64,000 bases of DNA from Anseranas semipalmata (taxonomy: Eukaryota > Chordata > Aves > Anseriformes > Anseranatidae). Made by a program: the position numbers and the translations under genes. How positions within the stretch are numbered: the stretch's first letter is position 1; the number at the start of each line of letters is the position of its first letter. Below, one piece after another: positions 1 to 11,700 of the stretch. The stretch spans positions 608,162 to 672,161 of the forward strand of contig VXAA01003156.1 of the NCBI GenBank assembly GCA_013399115.1, in the 5' to 3' direction. Below the pieces are notes generated by a model, which made no database searches, was not told the origin of the DNA, and saw only the letters and a program-made list of their open reading frames with translations.

Positions 1-379
1 ATCCTGGTGTATCAAGGGTGAGTACCATAATTTTGGGTCACAAACTTATCTAAGGACTTGATGACATTGGGAAAAGTGGATGTGGATTTATTGCTCCAGT
101 TACGCTGAACCAATGCCATGTAAATGTTTTACGTGGGGAAAGTTATTTTCTGATTCCAGACTTGGTCAAACTGTAAATTAATTCCCGTATGTCTCAGGGT
201 CCTATTTAAACCACAGGAAATTGCTTTTCCTGTGAGGTAACAAATTTTGTGCCATGTCTTTTAGGCCGTAAAACATTGGTTCTTGTCTGCTCCACCTGGG
301 CAGGTGACAGGAGACTTGTCTATGGCTTTGGTGTGGCATAGTCCCACTCATTCAAAGGATTTGCTTGTGCTTTTACACT

Positions 380-394
380 CCCCCCCCCCCCCCN
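380..394. repeat. Poly-C tract ending in an N
   Basis: Fourteen C followed by one undetermined base at 394. Homopolymer sequencing or assembly ambiguity is the likely reason for the N. Confidence 0.9.
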
Positions 395-1557
395 ACAGAC
401 ATCTGTAACCTAGTGTGTTGCCTGTAGTCAAGAAGGCCTCTTACCATCTCTTTTTGATAGGATATTTAAAAAATACTCTTGGCTCTGGTCCACATACTGA
501 GGTGGAAGTCACAAAACGCAGGGTGTATTAAATGTAACACACTGTATTTTGGAGTCACTTGGAATAAGTATGCAATGCAGTAGCTTTTTTTGGTTTTGAT
601 TTGTTTTTGAGTGTAGTAGCAAGAAGAATGTAATTATTTGTAGTATTTGTGGGGGTTCCTCTGATAAAGAGTGGTATTTTGGTTCCTGCATATGTTTCTG
701 TTACCTTTGAACCCTGGCTGTTTTGTAGACTCCCATACCTCCCAGCGCTACCGTTAAAATTACTGTGCAGCACTGGGTAAGAATTCCTAGATTTAACGAG
801 TCGAGAAGATCTGCCAGCAGGATCTGTTCATAATGATGTGCTCAGGCTATAATGCTTTCTCCTGGTATTTCTTTTTCCTTTTGAGTCATCTGCCAAAAGG
901 AAGACTGGTAACAATGAGGAGCTCTTTGCGTTCGACATACACATAAGAAAGAAGACAAGTGGAAAATATTGAGTATATACAAACTGTTTTTACATTTAAA
1001 GTTGTAAATAGGCCAGATTCATTTATCAAACCATAAGCGTCCGACATGGAGTTGTGGTGATAGTGCTCTTGATAGCCAAGGACTGGACTTAATATATTAT
1101 GGAATCCTTCCCGCTTCGGTGCTCCCAAGTAGATTTTTAAAGCTAGTTTAGATTTTGGTTTAGACTCCAGGCCATAGTTTCTTAAATAATTTAACTGGCT
1201 CTGCCACCCTGAGGCTTCCTACACAAATATTGTGGGGCAACGCAGGGAGCACTGAGGAACAGATCTGATTTAAAACTACCGTGGCCTGTATTTCCACCCA
1301 CTGATTGTTTCCCTGACCTGATTGACTCTGGCCACTCGAACGCTTGTGTTGCTGCACGGGAACGGGTTGCGCGAGGATGAGAACGAGCAGTTGGGAGGCT
1401 GAAGGTAAGCAGAGGGCGTAAAAAGAACGGCGGCACCTTCGCCAGTCTTTGTATACCACGAGAGTCTGGAAAACTGTTGCTGATTCTCTGTTCATAACCA
1501 CCAAAGCAACAGTATGTTTGATTATTCTTTAGAAATACTGAGAAATGGCAAAAAAGC

Positions 1558-1575
1558 TTTTTTTTTTTTTTTTTT
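1558..1575. repeat. Poly-T tract (18)
   Basis: Uninterrupted T run. No adjoining SINE or processed-gene sequence was recognised. Confidence 0.85.
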
Positions 1576-2067
1576 CTCGTAATTTACAAGTGACTTTAAT
1601 ATCTCTAGGTAACCTGTTTTAATAAAAGAATCGCTCAAATGGCAGGGAGAAAGCAGTATGGCTTTTTATCAGTGGCTCCGTTCGGCTTTAAGGCTGGCTG
1701 ACAGAAAGCCGTGCTTTTTTTCTTTTTCCTCAGACAGTGTTGAAACAGTTGTCCTGCCATGTGGAGAAGGTCAGCTGAGTACAGCATATGTGTTTGCCCA
1801 ATATTTTAGAACACATTGCCCTGAAGTTTGTTTGACTGTTGTTAGATTTTCTTTGGCTTTTTTCCCTCCTCTTGAAAAATGCACTGCTGATGTGGGAACA
1901 CTAGCTTTCCTTCCTCAACCAGCCTCCCCCTACCCCCAAAAAAATGTTGATGGTCACTGCTTTGTGTCAGCTTCACAGAATTAACTTTTTTGACCTCAGA
2001 ATTTTTCAGTGAAGGGGGGGCGGTCAGACTGCTTAAAATTCCAGGGGATGCATCCTGGAACTTTAAA

Positions 2068-2121
2068 ACAACAACAAAAAAACAAACAAACAAAAACAAA
2101 CAGAACAACAACAAAAAAACA
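2068..2121. repeat. A-rich (CAAA/CAA)n low-complexity repeat
   Basis: Runs of CAA, CAAA and CAAAAA units over about 50 bp. Confidence 0.8.
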
Positions 2122-2204
2122 TTAGCTTATAACAGGGAGGCTAGGAAAGATCAAGGTTTCATTTACAGTAGCTGTTTCAAACTGATCTTTCCTAGAGCGT
2201 GGTC

Positions 2205-2400
2205 TGATGCTAACCTAGTGCGGTTTCGCTGTGGCTGCCTCGGGAAGGGGCTGGGTGCCCCTCTCTCCTTGCTCAGCTGGTGCCGGGTTTGCTCGCCCTT
2301 GAAGCGGCTCACAGAGCCGGCTCGCGGCCCTGCGCTCGGTGCAGTGCTCGGAAGCAGCGGGAGCACGAGGCTGGGGAAGGCAAACAGACTGACACAGTCT
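2205..2400. promoter_or_regulatory. CpG-rich patch, candidate regulatory or promoter fragment
   Basis: About 15 CpG dinucleotides by eye in roughly 180 bp, in a surrounding that is AT-rich and CpG-poor. Composition is the only evidence. No TATA box, initiator or donor site is clear enough to call a promoter or first exon. Confidence 0.25.
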
Positions 2401-3279
2401 GGTGTTTCCCACGGCTCCATGAAACCACACCTGTAGTCTGTTACTGATTGCCACGCAGGCATCTGAATGCAGATTGAGGGGCAGCTTTGTTATCTGGGTA
2501 AGGAAATCTAACCTCAGGCCACTGCTCACCAGGCCTGCTTTTCTGAATTCCAAGTGAGCTAGCTGATTTAAAAAAAAAAAACATCCCCTTGATAGTTATT
2601 TTTTGCCAATTTTTCTCCCTATACTAGCTCATTTTGTGGGCTGCCTAGCGCAAGTGTAAGGGGAGCAGAAGGAGCACGTGATGGGAACAGAGCCACCCTG
2701 GTAGCAGCTCTCAGGTTGGCATAGCTGCGTCATGAAAACACGCTGTAAGTTACCTATGCAAGGAATTAGCACGCCTCCACAGTATCTTGGCTTTGGTAGC
2801 AAAGATGATATGAGAAGCTGCCCTAAGTACTAATTCTGTCTCTGTGTCCCCTGCAGTTTGCTAGTCCCTGTTGGGTCAGTTAAAACTGGTTACTGTAGGG
2901 CTGCTCTGTATTCTGAATAACTGAAATTATAAAAGTAGCCCCCTTCATAGCTTTATTTTCTAGTTATTTTTAACCCAGATGGTTCTCATGAGGCAATTTG
3001 TAATGTGGTCCTACACAGGCTGCCATCTGCAGAACAAGGCAATGCATGAGAAGAGGAATGAGTGATCTGTGAAAGGTGCACAGGAGCTTCTGGAACCAGC
3101 CCTCTGAAGCCAGTCAGAAACCACATCTGCAGCGTGGCATAGCGTTCACCCCATATCGTTTGTTCCTGACGAACTTCTCCATGTAGACAAACTTATGTTA
3201 TTTAAACCATACTAGATGTGCTGACATTTAAAGCTCTACGAGTGGGAGTGCTATGGTGGAAAATTATTCAGGGGTGACG

Positions 3280-3302
3280 GGAACGGCTAGCATAGCCGTT
3301 CC
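3280..3302. repeat. Perfect palindrome, 10-bp arms with 3-nt loop
   Basis: Arms GGAACGGCTA and TAGCCGTTCC around GCA. Function unknown. Confidence 0.7.
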
Positions 3303-6300
3303 TTGCTTGGTAGGAAGCTAAGTGATCTGTTATGGCAGAAGGAAGCTGAAATCATATGACTTTGCAGACATCGGGAAAAGAACTGTTTTCAGTATTAAAA
3401 CAGTAGTTACTGCAGCTCTCTGTCATCTATACTTTGTTGCTAAAGATTTTTTTAACATATGCTTTTGTCATTTTCTTGGACAATATCAGTTTATCTTGCC
3501 AACTGTGAATGTATGCTGTAGGCATACACACTTCTAATACATGGAGTTGTCTGCAAATATGTTTGCTCCTCAGATTATTGATCTTCAAAACAAAACAGAA
3601 AAGCAAGGAACAGAGAGAGAGAGATCCCATGCTTGTTTCTGTTGCTTTATCTTTTTCTGGTTTTCCTGCCTTATTTCAGTCTGTGGCAACTATGTGGATG
3701 ACTGCGTAATTGCTAGCATTGCTATCAGGTCTTGGTAGCCCTAGGGGCCACAGTACTTGACCAGAGCTGTTTGAGGGTTGCTGTACTGGCCTAATTTAGG
3801 TGAAATGATGTTGGAAGAGTGGAAGCACTTTTTTTTTTTTTCTTCCCGTTCTGTGCAGAAACGGGGTAATTGCTATGAATTCTTTCTTAGTTTGGTGGCA
3901 GTGAGTCAGATGCTTAGCTGGTGTGTTTGGCAGAGCTCTTTTGTAAGCTCAGAGTGCTCTTGTGCTCCAGCTAGGGACGTGTCCCTTGGCTTCTGTTGGG
4001 GCGTGGAACCCTGCTTGCTGCCTGTACTGTTTGGCCTTTGGCGGTAGGGAGTGAAGTCTTGTTTTATGCCTGGTGCAGAGGGATTTGTTTCAGCAGTAAA
4101 AGCCTTACCTGTTCTTTGCTGCTGTGTGAATTTTAGGTGTGACAGAAGCAGAACTGGTCTTGCTTTAAAAAGAGCTTCTAGAAATACTTCTCGTGCTTTC
4201 TTTAGTCACTGAAATATTGAAGAAGTGGATATTGTTTAGACGGGTAACTGCTAGTTCCTGTGTAAAATGGTGTAAAAGCAAATGTTTGAAAACATCCTCA
4301 ATTTGATCCATACTTCTAGTTGTTACTCAAGTATGTCTGGTCACCTGAAGCATTTTAGGAAGAGCTGAGAAGGGAGTTCTGAGATGATGGAAACTGAGAC
4401 TGCAGCAAATTTGTAAAGATTGGTACTACAGAACCTGTGGTGTTACAGATTCAGGTGCTCCTGCCATGCTTCTGGCCCACACCACCTCAGCAAGGAAATC
4501 TGTGGAGTCACGTGAGCCTCTCCACGGTCCCTGTGTGTCTCAGGAGGAATAGGCAAATGCTTCCTCCTGCGGGATAACGAGGCGGAAGGGAACACAGAGA
4601 CCAGTGTTTTCTCTGCAAGGGTGCTTGCCAACTTGAGGTCATTGAGCCCTGGCCATAATGCCGCTTAGACAGATGGACTTGCTAACTCTTGGTAAGACTT
4701 GTACTGGTATTTGAAAGGAAACCTGCAGATCCAGGTAATGGTGCAAAACACCAGGGAGGCTCAGTTGTTCCTCCTGCATGACCAAAATGAGGATTTTTGG
4801 CTGGAAAAGGTCTGTGTTGATATTGTAAACTGCACTCTTAAGTGGTTTGGCTTCTTTGAAACAAGCTGTTTGAGGAACAAGTGCATTTTTAACCATATGC
4901 AGCTGAAGAACACATTTTGAGCCCAGCATGATTACTGAATATTGTACTGGTTTTTGTTCACAATTTTGCCATTATTAGGACACTTCAAAAATTACTTGAT
5001 TTGAGATTTGCACATACAAATCTAAAACCTGGGGGTAAGGGAAGTATACAGAAGTATCACAAGGTAAAACACTGCTCAGAGTTTTGTGCTTTGCTGTGTA
5101 TTTTTCCTTTCTTGCTCTTACTCCTGTTTTTGTCTGACCAAAACTACATCATTATGGAAAGACATGGCTAAAACTTGGCTCAGCCCCATCTATCCTGTAA
5201 GACTGGATTGTTTTTAAGGCAAAACGATTTAATTGTATTCCAACTGCTTCCTTTTTACATTGTTTGTTTCTATTAGGTAAATGGTCCCGGTGGGGATAGT
5301 ATCTTCAATACCTTGAAGGTCCAAAGCATTATTATATTTCAGTCTGATTCTGTTTGTTAGCATTATATTGTGCTAGGACAGAAAGACAATGGGGTGCATT
5401 GTTTTTCGTAACATAACCAAAGTTTTCTTTAAAGTTATTTTGGTCTTTGTAACTCTTGTCTATGCTGTGAATGTGATCATGTTAGAAGAAGAAATGGATG
5501 TCAAATGTGGATGGCACCAGTGTACCAGGAGCTGTACTATAAGAGTTGGAGAATAATCATGTAGTAATGCTGCTTTGAAGCTTAAATAACTGAGCTTATG
5601 GTAAGTTTCTGGGGTAGAAAGCTGTTTTTCTGGACAGCTTTTTTTTTTTTTCTTGATCGACATCACTGAAAACATACAGGATGGTTCCAGCAATTGTCCT
5701 GCAATAATTGCTCTTTGAAAAATCAATTTTACGTTTGCATTGCAACCACGGTGCTCTAAACTGAGGGAACAGAGTGACGCAATCTTTGAGTCCTCTCATT
5801 TGTTCTGTTCAATGGTTACGTGTCACTCCTGGTTATCAACCCCTCCTATGAGGAAACATCCTTCATGTTTAACTAAACAATTTGCAGGAACCGTGCCAGT
5901 TCACTTGTCACACTCGGTTGAGTTGAGCCCTGCCTTGCAGAGGGTGCTGTGAGAAGAAGGAATCCATTACAGGCCAGTCTCCCCTGCCTCCTCCCAGCCG
6001 GGTGTCTTTTATGAGAGGGTTGGGAAGACTTTCCTCCTTCTCTCATGGCCCTGTTTCCAGAGTGAATTGTTGGTAGCAGGCTCTGGCCCTCTGGCCTTAT
6101 CTCTGTTGGCAGAGCTGTCTGCCTGGTAGGTGGCAGTGGGGGGCAATGCTTTTAAATTAGGCTTTCCTGTGTTGTAGGAGGCCCTTGTTTTTTTTATTTT
6201 GTTTTGTTTTAACAGCTTCCTATTGTTTGAATCTGCAGGTTGTCCCCTCCCACACTCTTCTAGCTCTTTCCTCCTCCCTTAAATAATTTTTCCATGCAAG

Positions 6301-8779
6301 TATTACTCAGAGCAGTTACTCTGATAGAACGTCCTCTGAGAGTTTTTTCAGCCTGCTCTGATCTCCAGCTTTTGTTGCAATACCAATATGGAGTTTACAC
6401 AATAGAAACTGGCTTCTAAAGGTAGGCCTTACTAATTCTTAAATCTGTTTAAATTCAGTGTTGCCACTGTTTTGACAATATTTTTTTCTGGTTAAATCTG
6501 AGTTGTCACAGGAATTCTCATCAATATATGGTACTGAAAGGTAGAAAATGTTGCTTTTCAATGTGGATTGTCTTAAGGAAATAGCTTTGCTTCAGTTTGT
6601 CATTAAGTTGCTTTTGCATGTTCAGGTCCTACTTTCTAATGTTGTTTCATATGTGTACATCTTATGTATGTTCTTGTGTATGCCTGTCTGAAATGCACTT
6701 TCTAAGCCATAAGCTGCCTTGAGTCCATCATACCAGAGCTTCTGCTGACTGATAGTATCCATAATAAATGCAAAGATACAGCCAGTCAGGATCTCTTTTC
6801 ACCTTAACATTTGTGACAACTGGAAGGGATGTTGGCAATTTGTTTCCTATCCTTGTTGTTTTATAGTATAAATATACCTAGTCAGAAGCTCTTAAGACCG
6901 TTTTTTTTAATAATATAGATGCAGTTTTGTTGCCCTCTACTTGTTATCTTGAATTCTGTTTGAAAGAAAGCTGATGATAAAATGAGGTATTAGATATAGG
7001 TAGGGCTTTTAAAATTATTTTTAATGTGTTGATTTGTGAAAGTAAAGACTTGCTTTGGCTGCTTTCCTGATTCCCTGCCTTTTGTAAAGTGTCTTGTTTC
7101 CAAAATAAATAGTAATTAGTATGTGAATTTTGGAAGTCTACCATGACTGTTCCATGCTTCTCACTGCTGCAGCTTAGCATGAAATACATCTTTGCTTGAA
7201 TCTGTAGATTTGGAAAGTATAAACCATTTTCATACATTTGGTGACAGTAAGCAGGCTTTAATTCCACAAAATGATAAATCCAGTTCTAGAATCTGTCACC
7301 AGAAAAAAACTATATAACACTTCCACTGATCATCATTCCTTATAATAAACACATTCTGCCTGTTCAAATGCATTCCAGACTTTTTTGATGGAATACCTTT
7401 GCTGTAATCCCAGCGTGTTTTCGGCTGTCTGACGTGGGTTGTAGCTGCCGAGGTGGAACCAGCCGGGTGGGCTCAGCGGATGCGGAGCTGAGCGTGGAAG
7501 CCTGTGCTCCTGCACGCTGCTCCCCAACGCCAGCTTCTTGGCAAGTTAGTTCAGCTCATTAAACTCGCAGGAAATAAGCAAGCCCTTCTCCTCCCCTTTT
7601 CCCATCCCCCTCAAAGCGCTAATTTTGTGAGCTGAATTTGCTCCTGTGAAGCCAAAGGGCATGGACCTCGTCTGCCTGCCCGAGAGCACTGGGGTGGAGA
7701 GGAAAGTGCCCTCCCCGCTTTGGTGGCAGTGAGATTTCTGGTTCATTTGTCCATCTAAAATGTCACCCTCGGAAATCGCCTGTCCTCCCCCAGATAGCAA
7801 GAACACTGTATCATGACCTCTGGCTAATTGTGCAGGAGGACAGGCATGAACTTGCGTTTGATACAAGGTCAGATTTTCATTGCGTGATGATCTGCTGAAT
7901 GGGGAATTAGCCTGAAAGGACAGAGGGACGGCCCAGCCTGGCTGATGCTTTGCAGACAAACGCATCAGGAAGCTGCTTGTATTCATCTGTGTTATTAGAA
8001 AGTTCAGGGGGTATTTCTTCCTGGCGTGTTGTACTTCATGGGAGTTAAAGAAGCCTTAGGAACCTGGTCAGCGCTAGTTAGGCTTTTTTTCCTTAAAACA
8101 AAAAACAACAAACTTCCGGTTCGAGAATCTCATGCTTTAATGGAAAACCATTGTGGATGTACAATGCTTTATGTGTTTTCTGAAGTTGTTCGTTTGTAAT
8201 GTAGTTACACCTGCAGGCTCCTCAAGTCTGTGTTTTAGGTGTCTTACAAAACAAAACAGGCTGATTCTGGCTTAGAGTTCCCAATCTAAGGCCAGAGAAA
8301 CATGATAAACAGCTAGAGAAGTAAAGGAAACAGACTGTGGTGGCTGTCAGGATGAACAATGGCTTTGGCACACCTGCTGCCTAACTGCTGAGCTTTTCTG
8401 TGCTTGGCAGGAAAGGAATGATTTGGAGGATAACAGAATCGTTTTGTAGAGGTTTTTGGTATGTTTCCATCTTCTCTGGGGGAGAGAAAACAGAAGCACT
8501 TGCTTTAAAATGTAATAAATGGCTGGTGAAGGCTGGCATCATCAAATATGAGGGCTAGATTTAATAATGCACTTAAAAATGGAAAAGTCAAGATAATGCT
8601 GGACCCAAAGGCCCTTAGAAGTGAATGCAGGGAGTGGTGTACCACAGGAAGGGGGAATATTGGGGTATAGCCAGAGCAATGCATTGGAGAAAACTGTGCT
8701 CATGCTGCACTTCTAAATAGATACAAAGAGAAACAAACTACTTTTATGCAAGAAAGAGTTGTTTTTGTGTTTTTGGTTG

Positions 8780-8798
8780 TTTTTTTTTTTTTTTTTTT
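8780..8798. repeat. Poly-T tract (19)
   Basis: Uninterrupted T run in non-coding DNA. Confidence 0.85.
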
Positions 8799-11700
8799 AG
8801 TAATCAGGGAGCAAAATGAAGAAAGCTGGAAGAAATGCGTACATGGGAAAGTTTCAGTATGGCATAGTTTTCAACTCCACCAAGAGCCAAGTGATGATAA
8901 TCAGTTGCTGTTACGCCTGGGAGTTGTCACAGATGTAAGCTCAGAGACAAGATTACCTCTTCCAAAGAGCAGTGTGTCACAACCATAGCATTTCACCCAT
9001 TTTCCAGTTGCATCTTTTCAGGTTCTGATGATTTGGATCATAATAACAATATTTTAACTGATGTATTAGTACATGTGTATTTCCACAAGTTTTCTCTAAG
9101 TTTATAATGTACTTGGTTCCATAAGAGGATGCGTATTTCGATTCCTGTCCTAATCAGTGAGTACCTGGGTCACCATAGTATATTTGAATTGGGGACCTTG
9201 AGGGGACTGGGAAAAAATGGGAGTGCTAAAAAGACAGAAGAGTTTTTCTAGGCTAGCAGACAAAATGTACCCAACATCATACATCTTGGATCAAGCTCAG
9301 AGTAGTTTAGCTTCAAATGGAGTGACTTCAGGCCCGATTGGCCAGAAGTGTAAGATTTGTCCAGGTCAGCCACTTGGTTGCGTGTGCATGCACATGTGTG
9401 TATGATTTATTAATCACAGAGGAAGGATGCACAAACTCTTAATCTGGATAGAATATTCTTATTTTTTCCTGTCTCCCTTACAGGTGTGTATAAGGAAGTG
9501 GGACATGTTGTAATGCTGGTTAAGCAATGGATAATAATAAGAGTCATATTAAGTAACAGTGCGTCTGAACGCTTTCTTCTAGTATTGAAGGAGAATTTAG
9601 TATTTGTGATTTCTCAACAAAGCATTTATTGTGGTGTAATGTGGAGGCTGAAAATACCATCACGGTGTGTTAACTCTTTCTTGATAAGGATACTTTTTAC
9701 TGATGTTGCTTTTCCAGATGTCAGGTGACTGTTCTGTGAAGGCTGGTTATTCTGAGGGAGAGGACTTTTAACAGGGCAGTATTTGTTTTTGCCTTTTTGC
9801 TGTCTCGCTGGTGTTCTGGATCTGCGTTTGTTTTTGTATCACGTTGCTAATCTTCCTCACGCCCTGTTCTGGCAAGTGTAAGAGCTGCGTCCCTTCAGCA
9901 GCTTTTCCCGTTGCCAGCGTATTGTCTGGGGAATTGTGGGGAAAACAAGTTACATTGTGCGGGTTACAATGCTTGGAGACCTGAGCCTGGAGCGTATCAA
10001 CCAGTCTTGTCCCAACAGGGTTTGGCAGGAGCAGGCGTGGGCAACCTGAGGCTGAGCTGTTCAGTTGCAGCTGGAAGGAGAAGGCCCTGCCCCGTGCCAG
10101 CTCCAGGCGGTGCTGGTGTGGGGCTGCGGCGCGGCCTGTGCTGGGGGCTGTGGGGAGAGCCGGCCCCAGGGACCATCACTGGTTGCTGTGGCAGGATATG
10201 GAGTCCTTCACAGGTCTGAGGTGCCTAAGCCTTCTCCTGTGGTGAGCCCCCAGAAGGATTTTAAGATTGACAAAGCCAAATTTTATTTAAATAAGATCTA
10301 GAAATTTAGCTTTTTTAAGAGAGAAAACTGTAGGGAAGGCAAAACAGAGCTGTGCTTGTATGCGACATTCCTGTTGCCCACCATGACTCTGCTTCCCAGT
10401 CTGTCAGTCACTGAGTGGCCCCGTATGTCTGTAAGAAACTCTGCGCTACGTCTGAGGCCAGCTCAGGCGTCTCTGACCTGTGGTACCTGGAGCCCCCTGT
10501 CCCCTGGACATCCTAGTACCTCCCCAAGGGGGACAGGGCAGGATGGGGCTATATCCCTGCCCCTAAGGGTGCTGCATGGCACGGCTATACTCATAAAGGA
10601 TCACAAGCATAGTTGGAAGCAAGAAAGTAAACACTTTCATAAGCCATGTCATCCCGAGACCAGCACCATCCCCGTCCCTTGCTGTGTAATGGAGCGGAAG
10701 AGCCCTCAGAGCCGGCTCACGTCTTGCGTGAGCCCTTTCCCCAGAGCGTCTCTGTTTCAGCCCCCAGCCCCGTTCCCTGGGGTGCTCTGAAGGAATGGGA
10801 GGTGCTGGTTTAGGCTGGGTACTTCACTCTACAGGGGAGAAAAAAAGATGAACCCAGCACATAGAACAACATAGCAGTTTAGAACTCCGTGCTTTCTAAA
10901 TTTCACCAGTTTTGGGCTGCACTAAGTTAGAAACCATGTAATCATCTGTGCTTAACTCTGCATCAAGGGGAGTGGTCACTGGAAAGTTATGGGGTTTCAG
11001 CTACATGCGAGTTGTCTTTAGTTTCACAAGTGATTTCGTCCATCGGTGTGGGATCAGTCATAGGACATAGCAGAAGTAACCACTTGCTTTTTAGGAAAAC
11101 TCAAACCTGCAGCAGTGTTGAAACAGTTGAACCGCTGCTGAAAGAAATTAAACTATATCTCTTAAGATAAGCATACTTTTATTTAGAGTCCAGGCTGAAA
11201 TCTTGTTGTCTGAAGTTCAGCAAGGCTGCAGTTTTCTCTAGCTGCTCTTTCAGCATTGAACTCAGTGGCTTAAAAATTTGCCTTTATCTGGGTACTTGGC
11301 AGTCCTGTTGGGCCAGGCCTCGCTTTTTTATATGGGGGCATGTGTATATGTACCCTCAAGCTTGTTCTTTCTCAGTCTGTTTTAAAATAACAAAACAAAG
11401 TTATTTAAGGGTGTTTTTCTTTCTGCACATATTGGTTAGTTAAAAGTACTATAGCTTCTCAGGGCACCCACAGAATTCTGTTTTAATTTCATATTTAACT
11501 CTTCTTTTAAGTGCAAATACAGGAACTTTTTAAACTGCCTCTTCACACTCTTCTTCTGTCAGTGAGCAATCCGCAAATAATGTGCAGAGATTCCTTTTGT
11601 GGTGTATACCTCCTCTTGAGCACTTTCTGTTTTTTGTAGGGAGCTTCTGGTGCCACTCAGTAGTGTCATTTCGTTGCCAGGCAGAGCAAAAATAAATCAA

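Noticed and set aside
7546..7986. 146-codon minus-strand frame
   Set aside because: Composition looks random, with no domain or motif. It is in a GC-richer patch, where long frames arise by chance.
8110..8130. GGTTCGAGAAT, considered as a tRNA B box
   Set aside because: No acceptor stem, A box or anticodon arm at the right distance.
10356..10790. 144-codon + strand frame rich in Pro, Ser and Thr
   Set aside because: Low-complexity translation of a GC-rich patch. No recognisable domain and no exon structure.
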